A stretch of DNA of 64,000 bases from Anthoceros angustus (taxonomy: Eukaryota; Streptophyta; Anthocerotopsida; Anthocerotales; Anthocerotaceae), in the NCBI GenBank assembly GCA_010909165.1, contig VJWM01000280.1:78024-142023 (forward strand), in the 5' to 3' direction. Positions 23,254-34,870 of the stretch are shown here, piece after piece; within the stretch, counting starts at the first letter, position 1, and the number at the start of each line of letters is the position of its first letter. The notes under the pieces were generated by a model that saw only the letters and a list, made by a program, of their open reading frames with translations, was not told where the DNA came from and did no database searches. The position numbers and the translations under genes were made by a program.

Positions 23254-24395
23254 CCATGCCTCCAGTATCCCTTATGCCATGCATATCGGGCGTTGCTTCT
23301 GACGACCCGACATGCGATGCATCATTTTCCTCCGGTGGGCTACCTCTTCCTTCCACCGTTGGTCGACCTCCGTTGCTTGCTTTAGCTCCTCACGCTCCTT
23401 GCTCCATGTGGCTGTCCTCCTCCGGCTCCTTGAGCTTGGCCTCGATTCTTCATTCTTGGCTTGGCGCCTCGGCCTCCCCGGGGCAGTCTTGGCGTCCTAT
23501 TCTCTTTCTTCTCGGCTGAAGAGTCTTCTTCCGCTCCTTCCCACGGGCAGTCTCCTCAATTTTACGATTGAGGTAGCCACTTCCTTCATTCGCTCCCTAC
23601 TTTCTTGTCTCATTTTGTTCTTCAATCTTGAACCTCTCTCCGGTCAACTAGGCGCCTTGCTAGCGCCATCTCCTTGATAGCCTTGCTATCCTTCTCCCCA
23701 CGGAGGGTCGCTTGGTGTCTCGGCGGCTCTCACCTCCAACTCCTCTACTTCACCTTGGCTTGCTTGGAGTATCAATTAGGCAGCGGATGGTCGGGATCCT
23801 TCAAAGCCTTTGTCTTCTCATTCCTCCGGGTCGACAACGCCTTTCTCTTGGTGAGCGCCTCCACCGACCGATGTTGGGTGGAACTCCTGTGACTCGGTCA
23901 TCTCACAGGGTGGGTTACATCCACCACTGCTCCATGGGGTTGCCTCTCAGACACATGGTGGCACCGCCACCTCTTCCTCTTGTGCCTTGTCTCCACAGAC
24001 GGGGCACCTCTCCTTCCTTGGCGTCGGGGCAGGGGGTCTCATCATCCAATCACCACGAGGTGGTGAAGCACTCCTTGCTCCACCTTGGGTTCCTCCTCTG
24101 CCTTCTTCACCTTCTTAGGAGAGGGACCCTGTCATCCCTCGGAGGGACCACTTCAAATGGTGGTAAGACTCCTCCAGCTCTTCTTCGTCGATAACCCATG
24201 TGCCCCCCATGCACAAGGTAAGTACTCAAATGGGTATGTCGCCCCTCATTATCCACAATGTTTGGCCTCGGACTTGTCTCGGTGATGCTCATAGGCCCGA
24301 CATGGTTGTCCCCAGTCGGTGAGCTCCTTGCTTGACTTCCACATGAAATGAAAGAATGCATCAAGTAGGTGGTTCGACGCAGTCAGCCCCCAAAA
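23254..24395 (-). pseudogene. Decayed coding sequence upstream of block Y; unknown
   Basis: The minus strand is rich in Glu/Lys/Arg codons in short frames, as expected of a coiled-coil region (the plus strand shows matching runs of tcctcc and cttcttc). It appears to be the N-terminal continuation of block Y. The longest plus-strand frames (23,312-24,194, Leu/Ser/Pro-rich) look like shadows. The block ends at about 24,395 where tccttgtagaggcgg re-enters the array core. Confidence 0.3.
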
Positions 24396-25150
24396 CTATC
24401 CTTGTAGAGGCGGTGAAAACCAAGCGTGGGATGAAAACAATCACTACTATTCAAGTTTTGAAAAGGGTGGAGACCCCATTAAAAGCGTTGAGCGTTTTTA
24501 GAGGACTTAACTTTCTCAAGGAGAAGCTCTTTTGCCCACCAAAATTTTCAAACCTCCTAGGAGCAAAGATTTGCATAGTACTAAATTGCAATCAAGAATG
24601 TAGGTCGCTAGAATGAAGGTGGCGATAGTCTAAAATCTTATGTGAAACGAGTCATGTCCATGCACACGATGTTTGATTTAACGTAAGCAAAAATCTTGTC
24701 ACTAAAGGGCGTGGACGACGAAGGTCTTTTTCCAATCCATGAAGTCCATCGGCAAACCTTTAACTTTGCATGGTCGGGAGTGTGCATGAGTGTAAGTGTT
24801 GGGAATGCGTGTTGACGATGCCGACCGTGGAATGCGGCGGATGTATGGATGGGCGCGGTCGGATGCATAGGATTCAAACATTGATTAATGGAGGGAGTCT
24901 CGGTCACGGCAGCTATGTCGACTATGTGCGACGCGACATACTCCTCACATCATTCTTGGCACGGGACAAACATTTGACCCCTTGCTCAAAGAATACATAA
25001 CAAATTTGGCCGTCATAATGCACATCCTATTGATACATTTAATTTTACGTAGTGAGAAAAAGTCACGACCATGCTGCATGCTAGTATGTGAGCTACAACA
25101 TGAGCTATTTGATTGAAGGCAAGTTCACGGCGCATAATCTAAGGCTCAAT
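24396..25150. repeat. Array unit, core to pre-TFIIB segment
   Basis: This is a standard order without the TATA or telo-box part. It carries private variants (gggcgtggacgacg, tcaaagaatacataac, catgcatttataac) that are shared only with 26,404-27,412. Confidence 0.88.
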
Positions 25151-25905
25151 TCACGAGCTCTTCCAAACAAAAATTCCCACTTTGCAAAACCATGCATTTA
25201 TAACGGATGCATGCGGACGCAAAAATCGGTAAGTGCTCTTGAGCGTACTCACCGCCACATTACATGCGTCGGCAATGCTCTTGAGCGAGCTGCAGTTCCC
25301 TCGAGATCTTACACTATGTATATAACTCCGCGGTGACCGTGTGGGAGCTTGGATATCGAATTTTTGTTTTCCGAGGGCACTCAGAAAGACAGCCTCGTGA
25401 CTTTCCTTGCGCATTTCGAGCTGGAACAAAATAAGTCGCAAAATCCTTGGGCCGGATAGCTTTGGGCCACACGGCGGATTTCCTGCGCGGCTGCGCACGG
25501 CCCTCATTTCTAGGAGGTCCACCAACTTCCCAACAACCCCTGGTCAAGGCTATAGCTGCAGTACCCAAAGCCTCGTAGATTTCTTGCATTGACCGAGGAG
25601 TCCTTTCTTCTTTACAAGCCACGTACATAGCAGCAGCCACATCGTCTCTTCACAACTCCCTTTTCTCAAGACCCTCGCCTTCTTGTACAAGGAACTTGCC
25701 AATACCGCGTGTTGTGCACAATTCTCATTCTTCTGAGCTCAAATCCTATCAAAGGCGGATATCGTCGCCGTCATGAGTGGGAACCCGTGCATTCGTGTTC
25801 GCAGTGTGGATGCAACCCATTTTTCCTTTGCTGTAGTGCGGATGCAAGTGGTTAGGCCAGCATGGTCGAGCAAGTCATCCGTGTAGAGACGTCCCACACG
25901 CTCCT
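25151..25905 (-). pseudogene. TFIIB-like copy 10, N-terminus missing
   Basis: Both cyclin repeats and the linker are present. At about 25,905 the DNA encoding the start of the core region (acacgctccttctc) is joined to ggcatccttggactttgg, a different part of the unit, so the zinc ribbon is lost. Confidence 0.75.
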
Positions 25906-27155
25906 TCTCGGCATCCTTGGACTTTGGCCTCACAAATTTTTCCACAAAGTTCTTCTTTCTCGCCGGACGCCAAGAGTCCGCCTGCGCCTCGGGACGGGGA
26001 GTCTGCCGTCCTATTGGCGCACTCCGACACCAGAAGGCCAAGATGCACGGAGTCCGTCGGCCTACCCGCACGATCGAGCCTCCCACTCCCCAATGCGACG
26101 CTCTCGGCCCACGGTTTAGGGTTATCGGGCCTACCACTCCCGAGTCGCCGTCCTTCGGCCCTCCCGTGAGACTTCTCACCGGTGAGTGCACGATGGCGTC
26201 GTGCAATCCCGACCAGAATCGGTGAAGCTTGAGAAACCGTTTTAATTTTGAAAGTGTTTCGTAGAAAGGGCCTATGTAAATTAGCCTACTTGTACCAAAT
26301 ATCAAAGGCTATCGCATCAAGCTATGTTGGAGCTTGAAATGACAACTTGCATGCAGAGAAGGAAAATCAAGTCAACCAAGAACAACCTTTAGACTAAACC
26401 ACATCCTTGTAGAGGCGGTGAAAACCAAGCGTGGGATGAAAACAATCACTACTATTCAAGTTTTGAAAAGGGTGGAGACCCCATTAAAAGCGTTGAGCGT
26501 TTTTAGAGGACTTAACTTTCTCAAGGAGAAGCTCTTTTGCCCACCAAAATTTTCAAACCTCCTAGGAGCAAAGATTTGCATAGTACTAAATTGCAATCAA
26601 GAATGTAGGTCGCTAGAATGAAGGTGGCGATAGTCTAAAATCTTATGTGAAACGAGTCATGTCCATGCACACGATGTTTGATTTAACGTAAGCAAAAATC
26701 TTGTCACTAAAGGGCGTGGACGACGAAGGTCTTTTTCCAATCCATGAAGTCCATCGGCAAACCTTTAACTTTGCATGGTCGGGAGTGTGCATGAGTGTAA
26801 GTGTTGGGAATGCGTGTTGACGATGCCGACCGTGGAATGCGGCGGATGTATGGATGGGCGCGGTCGGATGCATAGGATTCAAACATTGATTAATGGAGGG
26901 AGTCTCGGTCACGGCAGCTATGTCGACTATGTGCGACGCGACATACTCCTCACATCATTCTTGGCACGGGACAAACATTTGACCCCTTGCTCAAAGAATA
27001 CATAACAAATTTGGCCGTCATAATGCACATCCTATTGATACATTTAATTTTACGTAGTGAGAAAAAGTCACGACCATGCTGCATGCTAGTATGTGAGCTA
27101 CAACATGAGCTATTTGATTGAAGGCAAGTTCAAGGCGCATAATCTAAGGCTCAAT
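25906..27155. repeat. Array unit, GC-rich segment to pre-TFIIB segment
   Basis: A telo-box lies at about 26,110 and an intact core frame at 26,418-26,621. From 26,404 it is nearly identical to 24,405-25,412. Confidence 0.88.
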
Positions 27156-27412
27156 TCACGAGCTCTTCCAAACAAAAATTCCCACTTTGCAAAACCATGC
27201 ATTTATAACGGATGCATGCGGACGCAAAAATCGGTAAGTGCTCTTGAGCGTACTCACCGCCACATTACATGCGTCGGCAATGCTCTTGAGCGAGCTGCAG
27301 TTCCCTCGAGATCTTACACTATGTATATAACTCCGCGGTGACCGTGTGGGAGCTTGGATATCGAATTTTTGTTTTCCGAGGGCACTCAGAAAGACAGCCT
27401 CGTGACTTTCCT
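27156..27412 (-). pseudogene. TFIIB-like fragment 11 (second cyclin repeat only)
   Basis: The minus strand reads SLKSIADACNVAVSTLKSTY and RFLRPHASVI. At 27,412 cttgcgca is joined to cactcccgcacac of the GC-rich segment. Confidence 0.75.
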
Positions 27413-28565
27413 TGCGCACTCCCGCACACAGAAGGCCAAGATGCACGGAGTCCGTCGGCCTACCCGCACGATCGAGCCTCCCACTCCCCAATGCGACGCT
27501 CTCGGCCCACGGTTTAGGGTTATCGGGCCTACCACTCCCGAGTGCGCCGTCCTTCGGCCCTCCCGTGAGACTTCTCACCGGTGAGTGCACGATGGCGTCG
27601 TGCAATCCCGACCAGAATCGTGAAGCTTGAGAAACCGTTTTAATTTTTGAAAGTGTTTCGTAGAAAGGGCCTATGTAAATTAGCCTACTTGTACCAAATA
27701 TCAAAGGCTATCGCATCAAGCTATGTTGGAGCTTGAAATGACAACTTGCATGCAGAGAAGGAAATCAAGTCAACCAAGAACAACCTTTAGACTAAACCAC
27801 ATCCTTGTAGAGGGTGAAAACCAAGCGTGGGATGAAAACAATCACTACTATTCAAGTTTTGAAAAGGGTGGAGACCCCATTAAAAGCGTTGAGCGTTTTT
27901 AGAGGACTTAACTTTCTCAAGGAGAAGCTCTTTTGCCCACCAAAATTTTCAAACCTCCTAGGAGCAAAGATTTGCATAGTACTAAATTGCAATCAAGAAT
28001 GTAGGTCGCTAGAATGAAGGTGGCGATAGTCTAAAATCTTATGTGAAACGAGTCATGTCCATGCACACGATGTTTGATTTAACGTAAGCAAAAATCTTGT
28101 CACTAAAGGACGGACGAGCGGTCTTTTTCCAATCCATGAAGTCCATCGGCGGCAAACCTTTAACTTTGCATGGTCGGGAGTGTGCATGAGTGTAAGTGTT
28201 GGGAATGCGTGTTGACGATGCTGACCGTGGAATGCGATGCCGGATGTATGGATGGGCGCGGGTCGGATGCATAGGATTCAAACATTGACAGTTAATGGAG
28301 GGAGTCTCTGGTCACGGCAGCTATGTCGACTATGTGCGACGCGACATACTCCTCACATCATTCTTGGCACCCGGGGACAAACATTTGACCCCCTTGCTTC
28401 AGCAAGCATAACAAATTTGGCCGTCATAATGCACACAGTGTATTGATACATTTAATTTTACGTAGTGAGAAAAAGTCACCATATGTCAGATGCTAGTATG
28501 TGAGCACAAGCACAAATGAGCTATTTGATTGAAGGCAAGTTCACGAGCATAATCTAAGGCTCAAT
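27413..28565. repeat. Array unit, GC-rich segment to pre-TFIIB segment
   Basis: A telo-box lies at about 27,509 and an intact core frame at 27,814-28,017. The unit is standard from there to TFIIB-like copy 12. Confidence 0.88.
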
Positions 28566-29394
28566 TCACGAGCTCTTCCAAACAAAAATTCCCACTTTGC
28601 AAAACCATGCCGGTACTATAACGGATGCATGCGGACGCAAAAATCGGTAAGTGCTCTTGAGCGTACTCACCGCCACATTACATGCGTCGGCAATGCTCTT
28701 GAGCGAGCCGCGGTTCCCTCGAGATCTTGCTGCACCATGTATATAACTCCGCGGTGACCGATCGCGGGGAGCTTGGATATCGAATTTTTGTTTTCCGAGG
28801 GCACTCACAGCTTGAAAGATGCTCTACTTTCCTTGCGCACTGAACAAAACAGGTCTGCAAAATCCTTGGGCCGGATAGCTTTGGGCCACACGGCGGATTT
28901 CCTGCGCGGCTGCGCACGGCCCTCATTTCTAGGAGGTCCACCAACTTCCCAACAACCCCTGGTCAAGGCTATAGCTGCAGTACCCAAAGCCTCGTAGATT
29001 TCTTGCATTGACCGAGGAGTCCTTTCTTCTTTACAAGCCACGTACATAGCAGCAGCCACATCGTCTCTTCACAACTCCCTTTTCTCAAGACCCTCGCCTT
29101 CTTGTACAAGGAACTTGCCAATACCGCGTGTTGTGCACAATTCTCATTCTTCTGAGCTCAAATCCTATCAAAGGCGGATATCGTCGCCGTCATGAGTGGG
29201 AACCCGTGCATTCGTGTTCGCAGTGTGGATGCAACCCATTTTTCCTTTGCTGTAGTGCGGATGCAAGTGGTTAGGCCAGCATGGTCGAGCAAGTCATCCG
29301 TGTAGAGACGTCCCACACGCTCCTTCTCCTCGTGCTCGGTGTCATTATCGAACTTCCTATATTCCAAGGTTTCGTCGATACGACGTTCTTCTAA
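28566..29394 (-). pseudogene. TFIIB-like copy 12, N-terminal part missing
   Basis: Cyclin repeats and the DETLEYRKF-like segment are present. At 29,394 acgttcttctaa is followed by gtgttctcagtg, so the zinc-ribbon codons are replaced by a different sequence that is shared with 32,076. Confidence 0.75.
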
Positions 29395-29594
29395 GTGTTC
29401 TCAGTGCGTCCTCCGGCACGCCTCCGTCCTCAGTCCTTGATCCTCGACCAACTCAAATGAGCTAAACACTCCCCTCTGCTTACATATATAGGGTGAGGAG
29501 GATTTTCCACACCCAAAGGCCAAGGACGAAATTTCCCTGTCAAAGGCCAAGGACCTTTTCCCCCTTGGACGTTAGAATTCCTCAACCACGAAGG
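29395..29594. repeat. Non-array insert Z, copy 1, with TATA-like element
   Basis: About 200 bases are repeated at 32,076-32,285. They include cttacatatatagggtg, a good plus-strand TATA candidate, and several aaggccaagga motifs. No coding potential is seen. It replaces the usual segment between TFIIB and the CT-rich part. Confidence 0.6.
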
Positions 29595-30914
29595 CCAAGG
29601 AACAATCATCCTTGGATTTCGTCATCCCCTTTTTTCCCCTTAAATTCGCCCCCACTTCCTTGAGGTTGATTCCGTCCTTGGACTTTGGCCTCACAAATTT
29701 TTCCACAAAGTTCTTCTTTCTCGCCGGACGCCAAGAGTCCGCTAGCCTACTTGCGCCTCGGACGCCGGAGTCCGTCCTATTGGCGCACTCCGACACCAGA
29801 AGGCCAAGATGCACGGAGTCCGGCCTGCCCTACCCGCACGATCGAGCCTCCCACTCCCCAATGCGACGCTCTCGGCCCACGGTTTAGGGTTATCGGGCCT
29901 ACCACTCCCGAGTCGCCGTCCTTCGGCCCTCCCGTGAGACTTCTCACCGGTGAGTGCACGATGGCGTCGTGCAATCCCGACCAGAATCGGTGAAGCTTGA
30001 GAAACCGTTTTAATTTTGAAAGTGTTTCGTAGAAAGGGCCTATGTAAATTAGCCTACTTGTACCAAATATCAAAGGCTATCGCATCAAGCTATGTTGGAG
30101 CTTGAAATGACAACTTGCATGCAGAGAAGGAAAATCAAGTCAACCAAGAACAACCTTTAGACTAAACCACATCCTTGTAGAGGCGGTGAAAACCAAGCGT
30201 GGGATGAAAACAATCACTACTATTCAAGTTTTGAAAAGGGTGGAGACCCCATTAAAAGCGTTGAGCGTTTTTAGAGGACTTAACTTTCTCAAGGAGAAGC
30301 TCTTTTGCCCACCAAAATTTTCAAACCTCCTAGGAGCAAAGATTTGCATAGTACTAAATTGCAATCAAGAATGTAGGTCGCTAGAATGAAGGTGGCGATA
30401 GTCTAAAATCTTATGTGAAACGAGTCATGTCCATGCACACGATGTTTGATTTAACGTAAGCAAAAATCTTGTCACTAAAGGGCGTGGACGACGAAGGTCT
30501 TTTTCAATCCATGAAGTCCATCGGCAAACCTTTAACTTTGCATGGTCGGGAGTGTGCATGAGTGTAAGTGTTGGGAATGCGTGTTGACGATGCCGACCGT
30601 GGAATGCGGCGGATGTATGGATGGGCGCGGTCGGATGCATAGGATTCAAACATTGATTAATGGAGGGAGTCTCGTCACGGCAGCTATGTCGACTATGTGC
30701 GACGCGACATACTCCTCACATCATTCTTGGCACCGGGACAAACATTTGACCCCTTGCTTGAAGCATAACAAATTGGCCGTCATAATGCACATCTATTGAT
30801 ACATTTAATTTTACGTAGTGAGAAAAAGTCACGACCATCTTGCATGCTAGTATGTGAGCAAGCACATGAGCTATTTGATTGAAGGCAAGTTCACGCGATA
30901 ATCTAAGGCTCAAT
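29595..30914. repeat. Array unit
   Basis: Re-entry occurs at ggccaaggaacaatcatcc. The telo-box is at about 29,881, the intact core frame at 30,186-30,389, and the pre-TFIIB segment ends at about 30,914. Confidence 0.88.
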
Positions 30915-31049
30915 TCACGAGCTCTTCCAAACAAAAATTCCCACTTTGCAAAACCATGCCGGTACTATAACGGATGCATGCGGACGCAAAAATCGGTAAG
31001 TGCTCTTGAGCGTACTCACCGCCACATTACATGCGTCGGCAATGCTCTT
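30915..31049 (-). pseudogene. TFIIB-like fragment 13a (end of second cyclin repeat)
   Basis: This is the C-terminal part only, ending at gcaatgctcttg where an unrelated sequence begins. Confidence 0.7.
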
Positions 31050-31310
31050 GGCGTCTATCCCTCCGATGAGCATCTTTGAGAGCTTCCTCGGAAGGTCGAC
31101 CACCAACGCTCTTTCCATCTTCATTCCTCCGTGAGCCACCCCATCACTCTCGGTTTCGGCCTCCCATACACCTTTCGAATGTGCCGATCCATCCCCTTCG
31201 GATCCGCCCGCACGCCTTCCTCCAGTCCTCTGCTTTCCCTCCGTCGAGCTCAGCAAGACTCAACCAATTCCACATTAGAATAGGCCCAATGCCTATCGAA
31301 CCCATCGAGC
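31050..31310 (-). pseudogene. Unknown coding fragment
   Basis: The minus strand reads MERALVVDLPRKLSKMLIGG (frame 30915-31256), preceded by a Gly/Ser/Glu-rich stretch. It occurs once in the window. It is probably a piece of another mobile element or gene; the family is not recognised. Confidence 0.3.
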
Positions 31311-31548
31311 TGCAGTACCCAAAGCCTCGTAGATTTCTTGCATTGACCGAGGAGTCCTTTCTTCTTTCTCGAAGGAGAAGCTCTTTTGCCCACCAAAATT
31401 TTTCCACAAAGTTCTTCTTTCTTCTTTCTTCTTTCTTCTTTCTTCTTTCTTCTTCTCCTTTTTGTGACGCTCCCTCCTTCTTCTGGGCCTTGCGCACTCC
31501 TCCGATCACGGCCTTCATCTCCGCCTTTCCACATAACTTCTCCAAAAT
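31311..31548. repeat. Mosaic: TFIIB snippet, core snippet, TTCTTTC microsatellite, unknown piece
   Basis: The order is about 55 bases of the first cyclin repeat (31,311-31,366), about 30 bases of the core (gaaggagaagctc), the ccacaaagttcttc piece expanded into a ttctttc microsatellite (31,408-31,455), then about 80 bases of unknown sequence (31,460-31,540). Confidence 0.8.
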
Positions 31549-32075
31549 CCTTGGGCCGGATAGCTTTGGGCCACACGGCGGATTTCCTGCGCGGCTGCGC
31601 ACGGCCCTCATTTCTAGGAGGTCCACCAACTTCCCAACAACCCCTGGTCAAGGCTATAGCTGCAGTACCCAAAGCCTCGTAGATTTCTTGCATTGACCGA
31701 GGAGTCCTTTCTTCTTTACAAGCCACGTACATAGCAGCAGCCACATCGTCTCTTCACAACTCCCTTTTCTCAAGACCCTCGCCTTCTTGTACAAGGAACT
31801 TGCCAATACCGCGTGTTGTGCACAATTCTCATTCTTTCTGCGAGCTCAAATCCTATCAAAGGCGGATATCGTCGCCGTCATGAGTGGGAACCCGTGCATT
31901 CGTGGCAGGTGTGATGCAACCCATTTTTCCTTTGCTGTAGTGCGGATGCAAGTGGTTAGGCCAGCATGGTCGAGCAAGTCATCCGTGTAGAGACGTCCCA
32001 CACGCTCCTTCTCCTCGTGCTCGGTGTCATTATCGAACTTCCTATATTCCAAGGTTTCGCCGACACGACGTTCTT
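31549..32075 (-). pseudogene. TFIIB-like fragment 13b (linker, first cyclin repeat, core segment)
   Basis: It runs from PKDF of the linker through the first cyclin repeat to the DETLEYRKF-like region, then switches at 32,076 to insert Z, as copy 12 does. Confidence 0.75.
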
Positions 32076-32437
32076 CTAAGTGTTCTCAGTGCGTCCTCCG
32101 GCACGCCTCCGTCCTCAGTCCTTGATCCTCGACCAACTCAAATGAGCTAAACACTCCCCTCTGCTTACATATATAGGGTGAGGAGGATTTTCCACACCCA
32201 AAGGCCAAGGACGAAATTTTCCCTGTCAAAGGCCAAGGACCTTTTCCCCCTTGGACGTTAGAATTCCTCAACCACGAAGGCCAAGGAAGAAATTTTTCCA
32301 TTTGTTCACCAATTGCAAAGCCCAAGGAAGAAAAATCAGCGAGACATGCAAAAGGTCGACCCGCCGCCACGTCATGACCCTAACCGCCGATGTCTTCCTT
32401 TGTCCAAAACCCTCGAGGCCAGAGACGCGATTTCCTC
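32076..32437. repeat. Non-array insert Z, copy 2, plus about 150 bases of unique sequence
   Basis: The first 210 bases match 29,395-29,612 (TATA-like catatatagg at about 32,168). The following stretch to 32,437 (aaggaagaaaaatcagcgag and onward) is seen only here. No coding signal is seen. Confidence 0.6.
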
Positions 32438-33012
32438 GCGGGCTCGTCATGCACGGCCCTCATTTCTAGGAGGTCCACCAACTTCCCAACAACCCCTGGT
32501 CAAGGCTATAGCTGCAGTACCCAAAGCCTCGTAGATTTCTTGCATTGACCGAGGAGTCCTTTCTTCTTTACAAGCCACGTACATAGCGCAGCCACATCGT
32601 CTCTTCACAACTCCCTTTTCTCAAGACCCTCGCCTTCTTGTACAAGGAACTTGCCAATACCGCGTGTTGTGCACAATTCTCATTCTTCTGCGAGCTCGAA
32701 ATCCTATCAAAGGCGGATATCAGTGCCGTCATGAGTGGGAACCCGTGCATTCGTGTTCGCAGTGTGGATGCAACCCATTTTTCCTTTGCTGTAGTGCGGA
32801 TGCAAGTGGTTAGGCCAGCATGGTCGAGCAAGTCATCCGTACGTAGACGTCCACACGCTCCTTCTCCTCGTGCTCGGTGTCATTATCGAACTTCCTATAT
32901 TCCAAGGTTTCGCCGACACGACGTTCTTCTAACACTAGACCGCACTGCAAATGCTCTCTGCACTGTCCTCATAAATCTGTCTTTATCTTGCACTCTAGAC
33001 ATTTCACTCCAT
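32438..33012 (-). pseudogene. TFIIB-like copy 14 (first cyclin repeat to start)
   Basis: It covers the N-terminal two thirds; the second cyclin repeat is replaced by insert Z sequence. The minus-strand frame 32568-32831 reads DHAGLTTCIRTT and then the linker. Confidence 0.75.
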
Positions 33013-33383
33013 ATTCTCTGTCACGAGATAATTAAAAAGTGGAATGTGTAGCCTTGAAATCGTTAACCCACGAGGGCTTTGGACAATGAGTGACTAAGCA
33101 CAATGATTGTTTTTCAAACAAGAAAGGATTCCAGTGACCTTGAACCTTGACACCTTACGAGGGCTTGTCCAATGTTTATGAATATATGTAAGTCGCATCC
33201 CTCATTTATATACCCAAGTTTTCCTTGGCCCTTGGGAATCTTACGTGGAATTTTGCATCCCGAAACCCCTAATTACCATGGGCCAAGGAACAATCATCCT
33301 TGGATTTCGTCATCCCTTTTTTTCCCCCTTAAATTCGCCCACTTCCTTGAGGTTGATTCCGTCCTTGGACTTTGGCCTCACAA
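33013..33383. repeat. Array unit, TATA/inverted-repeat segment only
   Basis: The sequence is normal to ggcctcacaa and then joins ctcccttttctc of the TFIIB-like gene (shared bases TCACAA). Confidence 0.85.
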
Positions 33384-33567
33384 CTCCCTTTTCTCAAGAC
33401 CCTCGCCTTCTTGTACAAGGAACTTGCCAATACCGCGTGTTGTGCACAATTCTCATTCTTTCTCGAGGCCTCTCGCTGGCGTCTTCCTGGAGTAGAACCT
33501 TACTCCGCATGTTCGGGATGCGGGCGGGAGTGACTGGCGCCGCCATGGGCCGGCACCAACCCTCCTT
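33384..33567. repeat. TFIIB snippet and insert W, copy 1
   Basis: About 75 bases of the TFIIB-like gene are followed by about 105 bases (cgaggcctctcgctggcgtc to accctcc) that also occur at 36,626-36,727. Insert W has no recognised coding content. Confidence 0.65.
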
Positions 33568-33902
33568 TTCTGCGAGCTCGAAATCCTATCAAAGGCGGAT
33601 ATCAGTGCCGTCATGAGTGGGAACCCGTGCATTCGTGTTCCAGGTGGATGCAACCCATTTTTCCTTTGCTGTAGTGCGGATGCAAGTGGTTAGGCCAGCA
33701 TGGTCGAGCAAGTCATCCGTAATGTAGGGACGCCCCACACGCTCCTTCTCCTCGTGCTCGGTGTCATTATCGAACTTCCTATATTCCAAGGTTTCGCCGA
33801 CACGACGTTCTTCTAACACTAGACCGCACCTGCAAATGCCGCATCTGCACTGCTGTCCTCATAAATCTGTCTTTATCTTGCACTCTAGACATTTCACTCC
33901 AT
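33568..33902 (-). pseudogene. TFIIB-like copy 15 (N-terminal third)
   Basis: It contains the zinc ribbon, the core segment and the start of the linker. The minus-strand frame 33589-33819 reads RKFDNDTEHEEKERVGRP. Confidence 0.72.
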
Positions 33903-34509
33903 ATTCTCGGTGTCACGAGATAATTAAAAAGTGGAATGTGTAGCCTTGAAATCGTTAACCCACGAGGGCTTTGGACAATGAGTGACTAAGCACAATGATT
34001 GTTTTTCAAACAAGAAAGGATTCCACGTGACCTTGAACCTTGACACCTTACGAGGGCTTGTCCAATGTTTATGAATATATGTAAGTCGCATCCCTCATTT
34101 ATATACCCAAGTTTTCCTTGGCCCTTGGGAATCTTACGTGGAATTTTGCATCCCGAAACCCCTAATTACCATGGGCCAAGGAACAATCATCCTTGGATTT
34201 CGTCATCCCTTTTTTTCCCCCTTAAATTCGCCCCACTTCCTTCGAGGTTGATTCCGTCCTTGGACTTTGGCCTCACAAATTTTTCCACAAAGTTCTTCTT
34301 TCTCGAGCCGGACGCCAAGAGTCCGCTAGCCTACTTGCGCCCTCGGACGCCGGAGTCTGCCGTCCTATTGGCGCACTCCGACACCCGCAAGGCCAAGATG
34401 CACGGAGTCCGCCGGCCTACCCGCACGATCGAGCCTCCCACTCCCCAATGCGACGCTCTCGGCCCACGGTTTAGGGTTATCGGGCCTACCACTCCCGAGT
34501 GCGCCGTCC
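33903..34509. repeat. Array unit, TATA segment to telo-box
   Basis: The sequence is standard to tttcggccc after the telo-box (about 34,469), then switches to LTR sequence. Confidence 0.85.
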
Positions 34510-34783
34510 TTTCGGCCCTTGTGAACCTCCTCTCGTAGCGTAAACTTTCCGGACCTCACTGTCCGGACCTCAATCCTTCGGCCCACGGTTTAGGGTTTCA
34601 CAAGTTTAGGATTTCATCCCTTTTTTTCCCCCTTAAATTCGCCCCACTTCCTTCGAGGTTGATTCCGTCCTTGGACTTTGGCCTCACAACTTCTTGCTGT
34701 CTTCCGTCGATTACATTGGTGAAAAAGAAAAAGAAAAATAAAACCTAACTAATATGAACAAAACTAAGAGGCATCCGCCTCTT
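34510..34783 (-). mobile_element. LTR fragments of gypsy element G3 interleaved with array pieces
   Basis: The order is LTR piece (gtgaacctcctctcg to caatccttcggccc), telo-box piece, array CT-rich piece (34,615-34,690), then another LTR piece (aacttcttgctgtc to ctcttctaac). The LTR pieces match 37,678-37,953. Joins use shared bases such as CTCACAA and TCTTCTAAC. Confidence 0.65.
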
Positions 34784-34870
34784 CTAACACTAGACCGCAC
34801 CTCTGCAAATGCCGCCTGCACTGTCCTCATAAATCTGTCTTTATCTTGCACTCTAGACATTTCACTCCAT
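34784..34870 (-). pseudogene. TFIIB-like fragment (first 29 codons)
   Basis: This is the zinc-ribbon start only, joined to LTR sequence at cttctaac. Confidence 0.65.

Noticed and set aside
23312-24194. Long plus-strand frames of 121 and 160 codons
   Set aside because: They are Leu/Ser/Pro-rich with no motif and lie opposite charged minus-strand coding-like sequence; most likely shadows.
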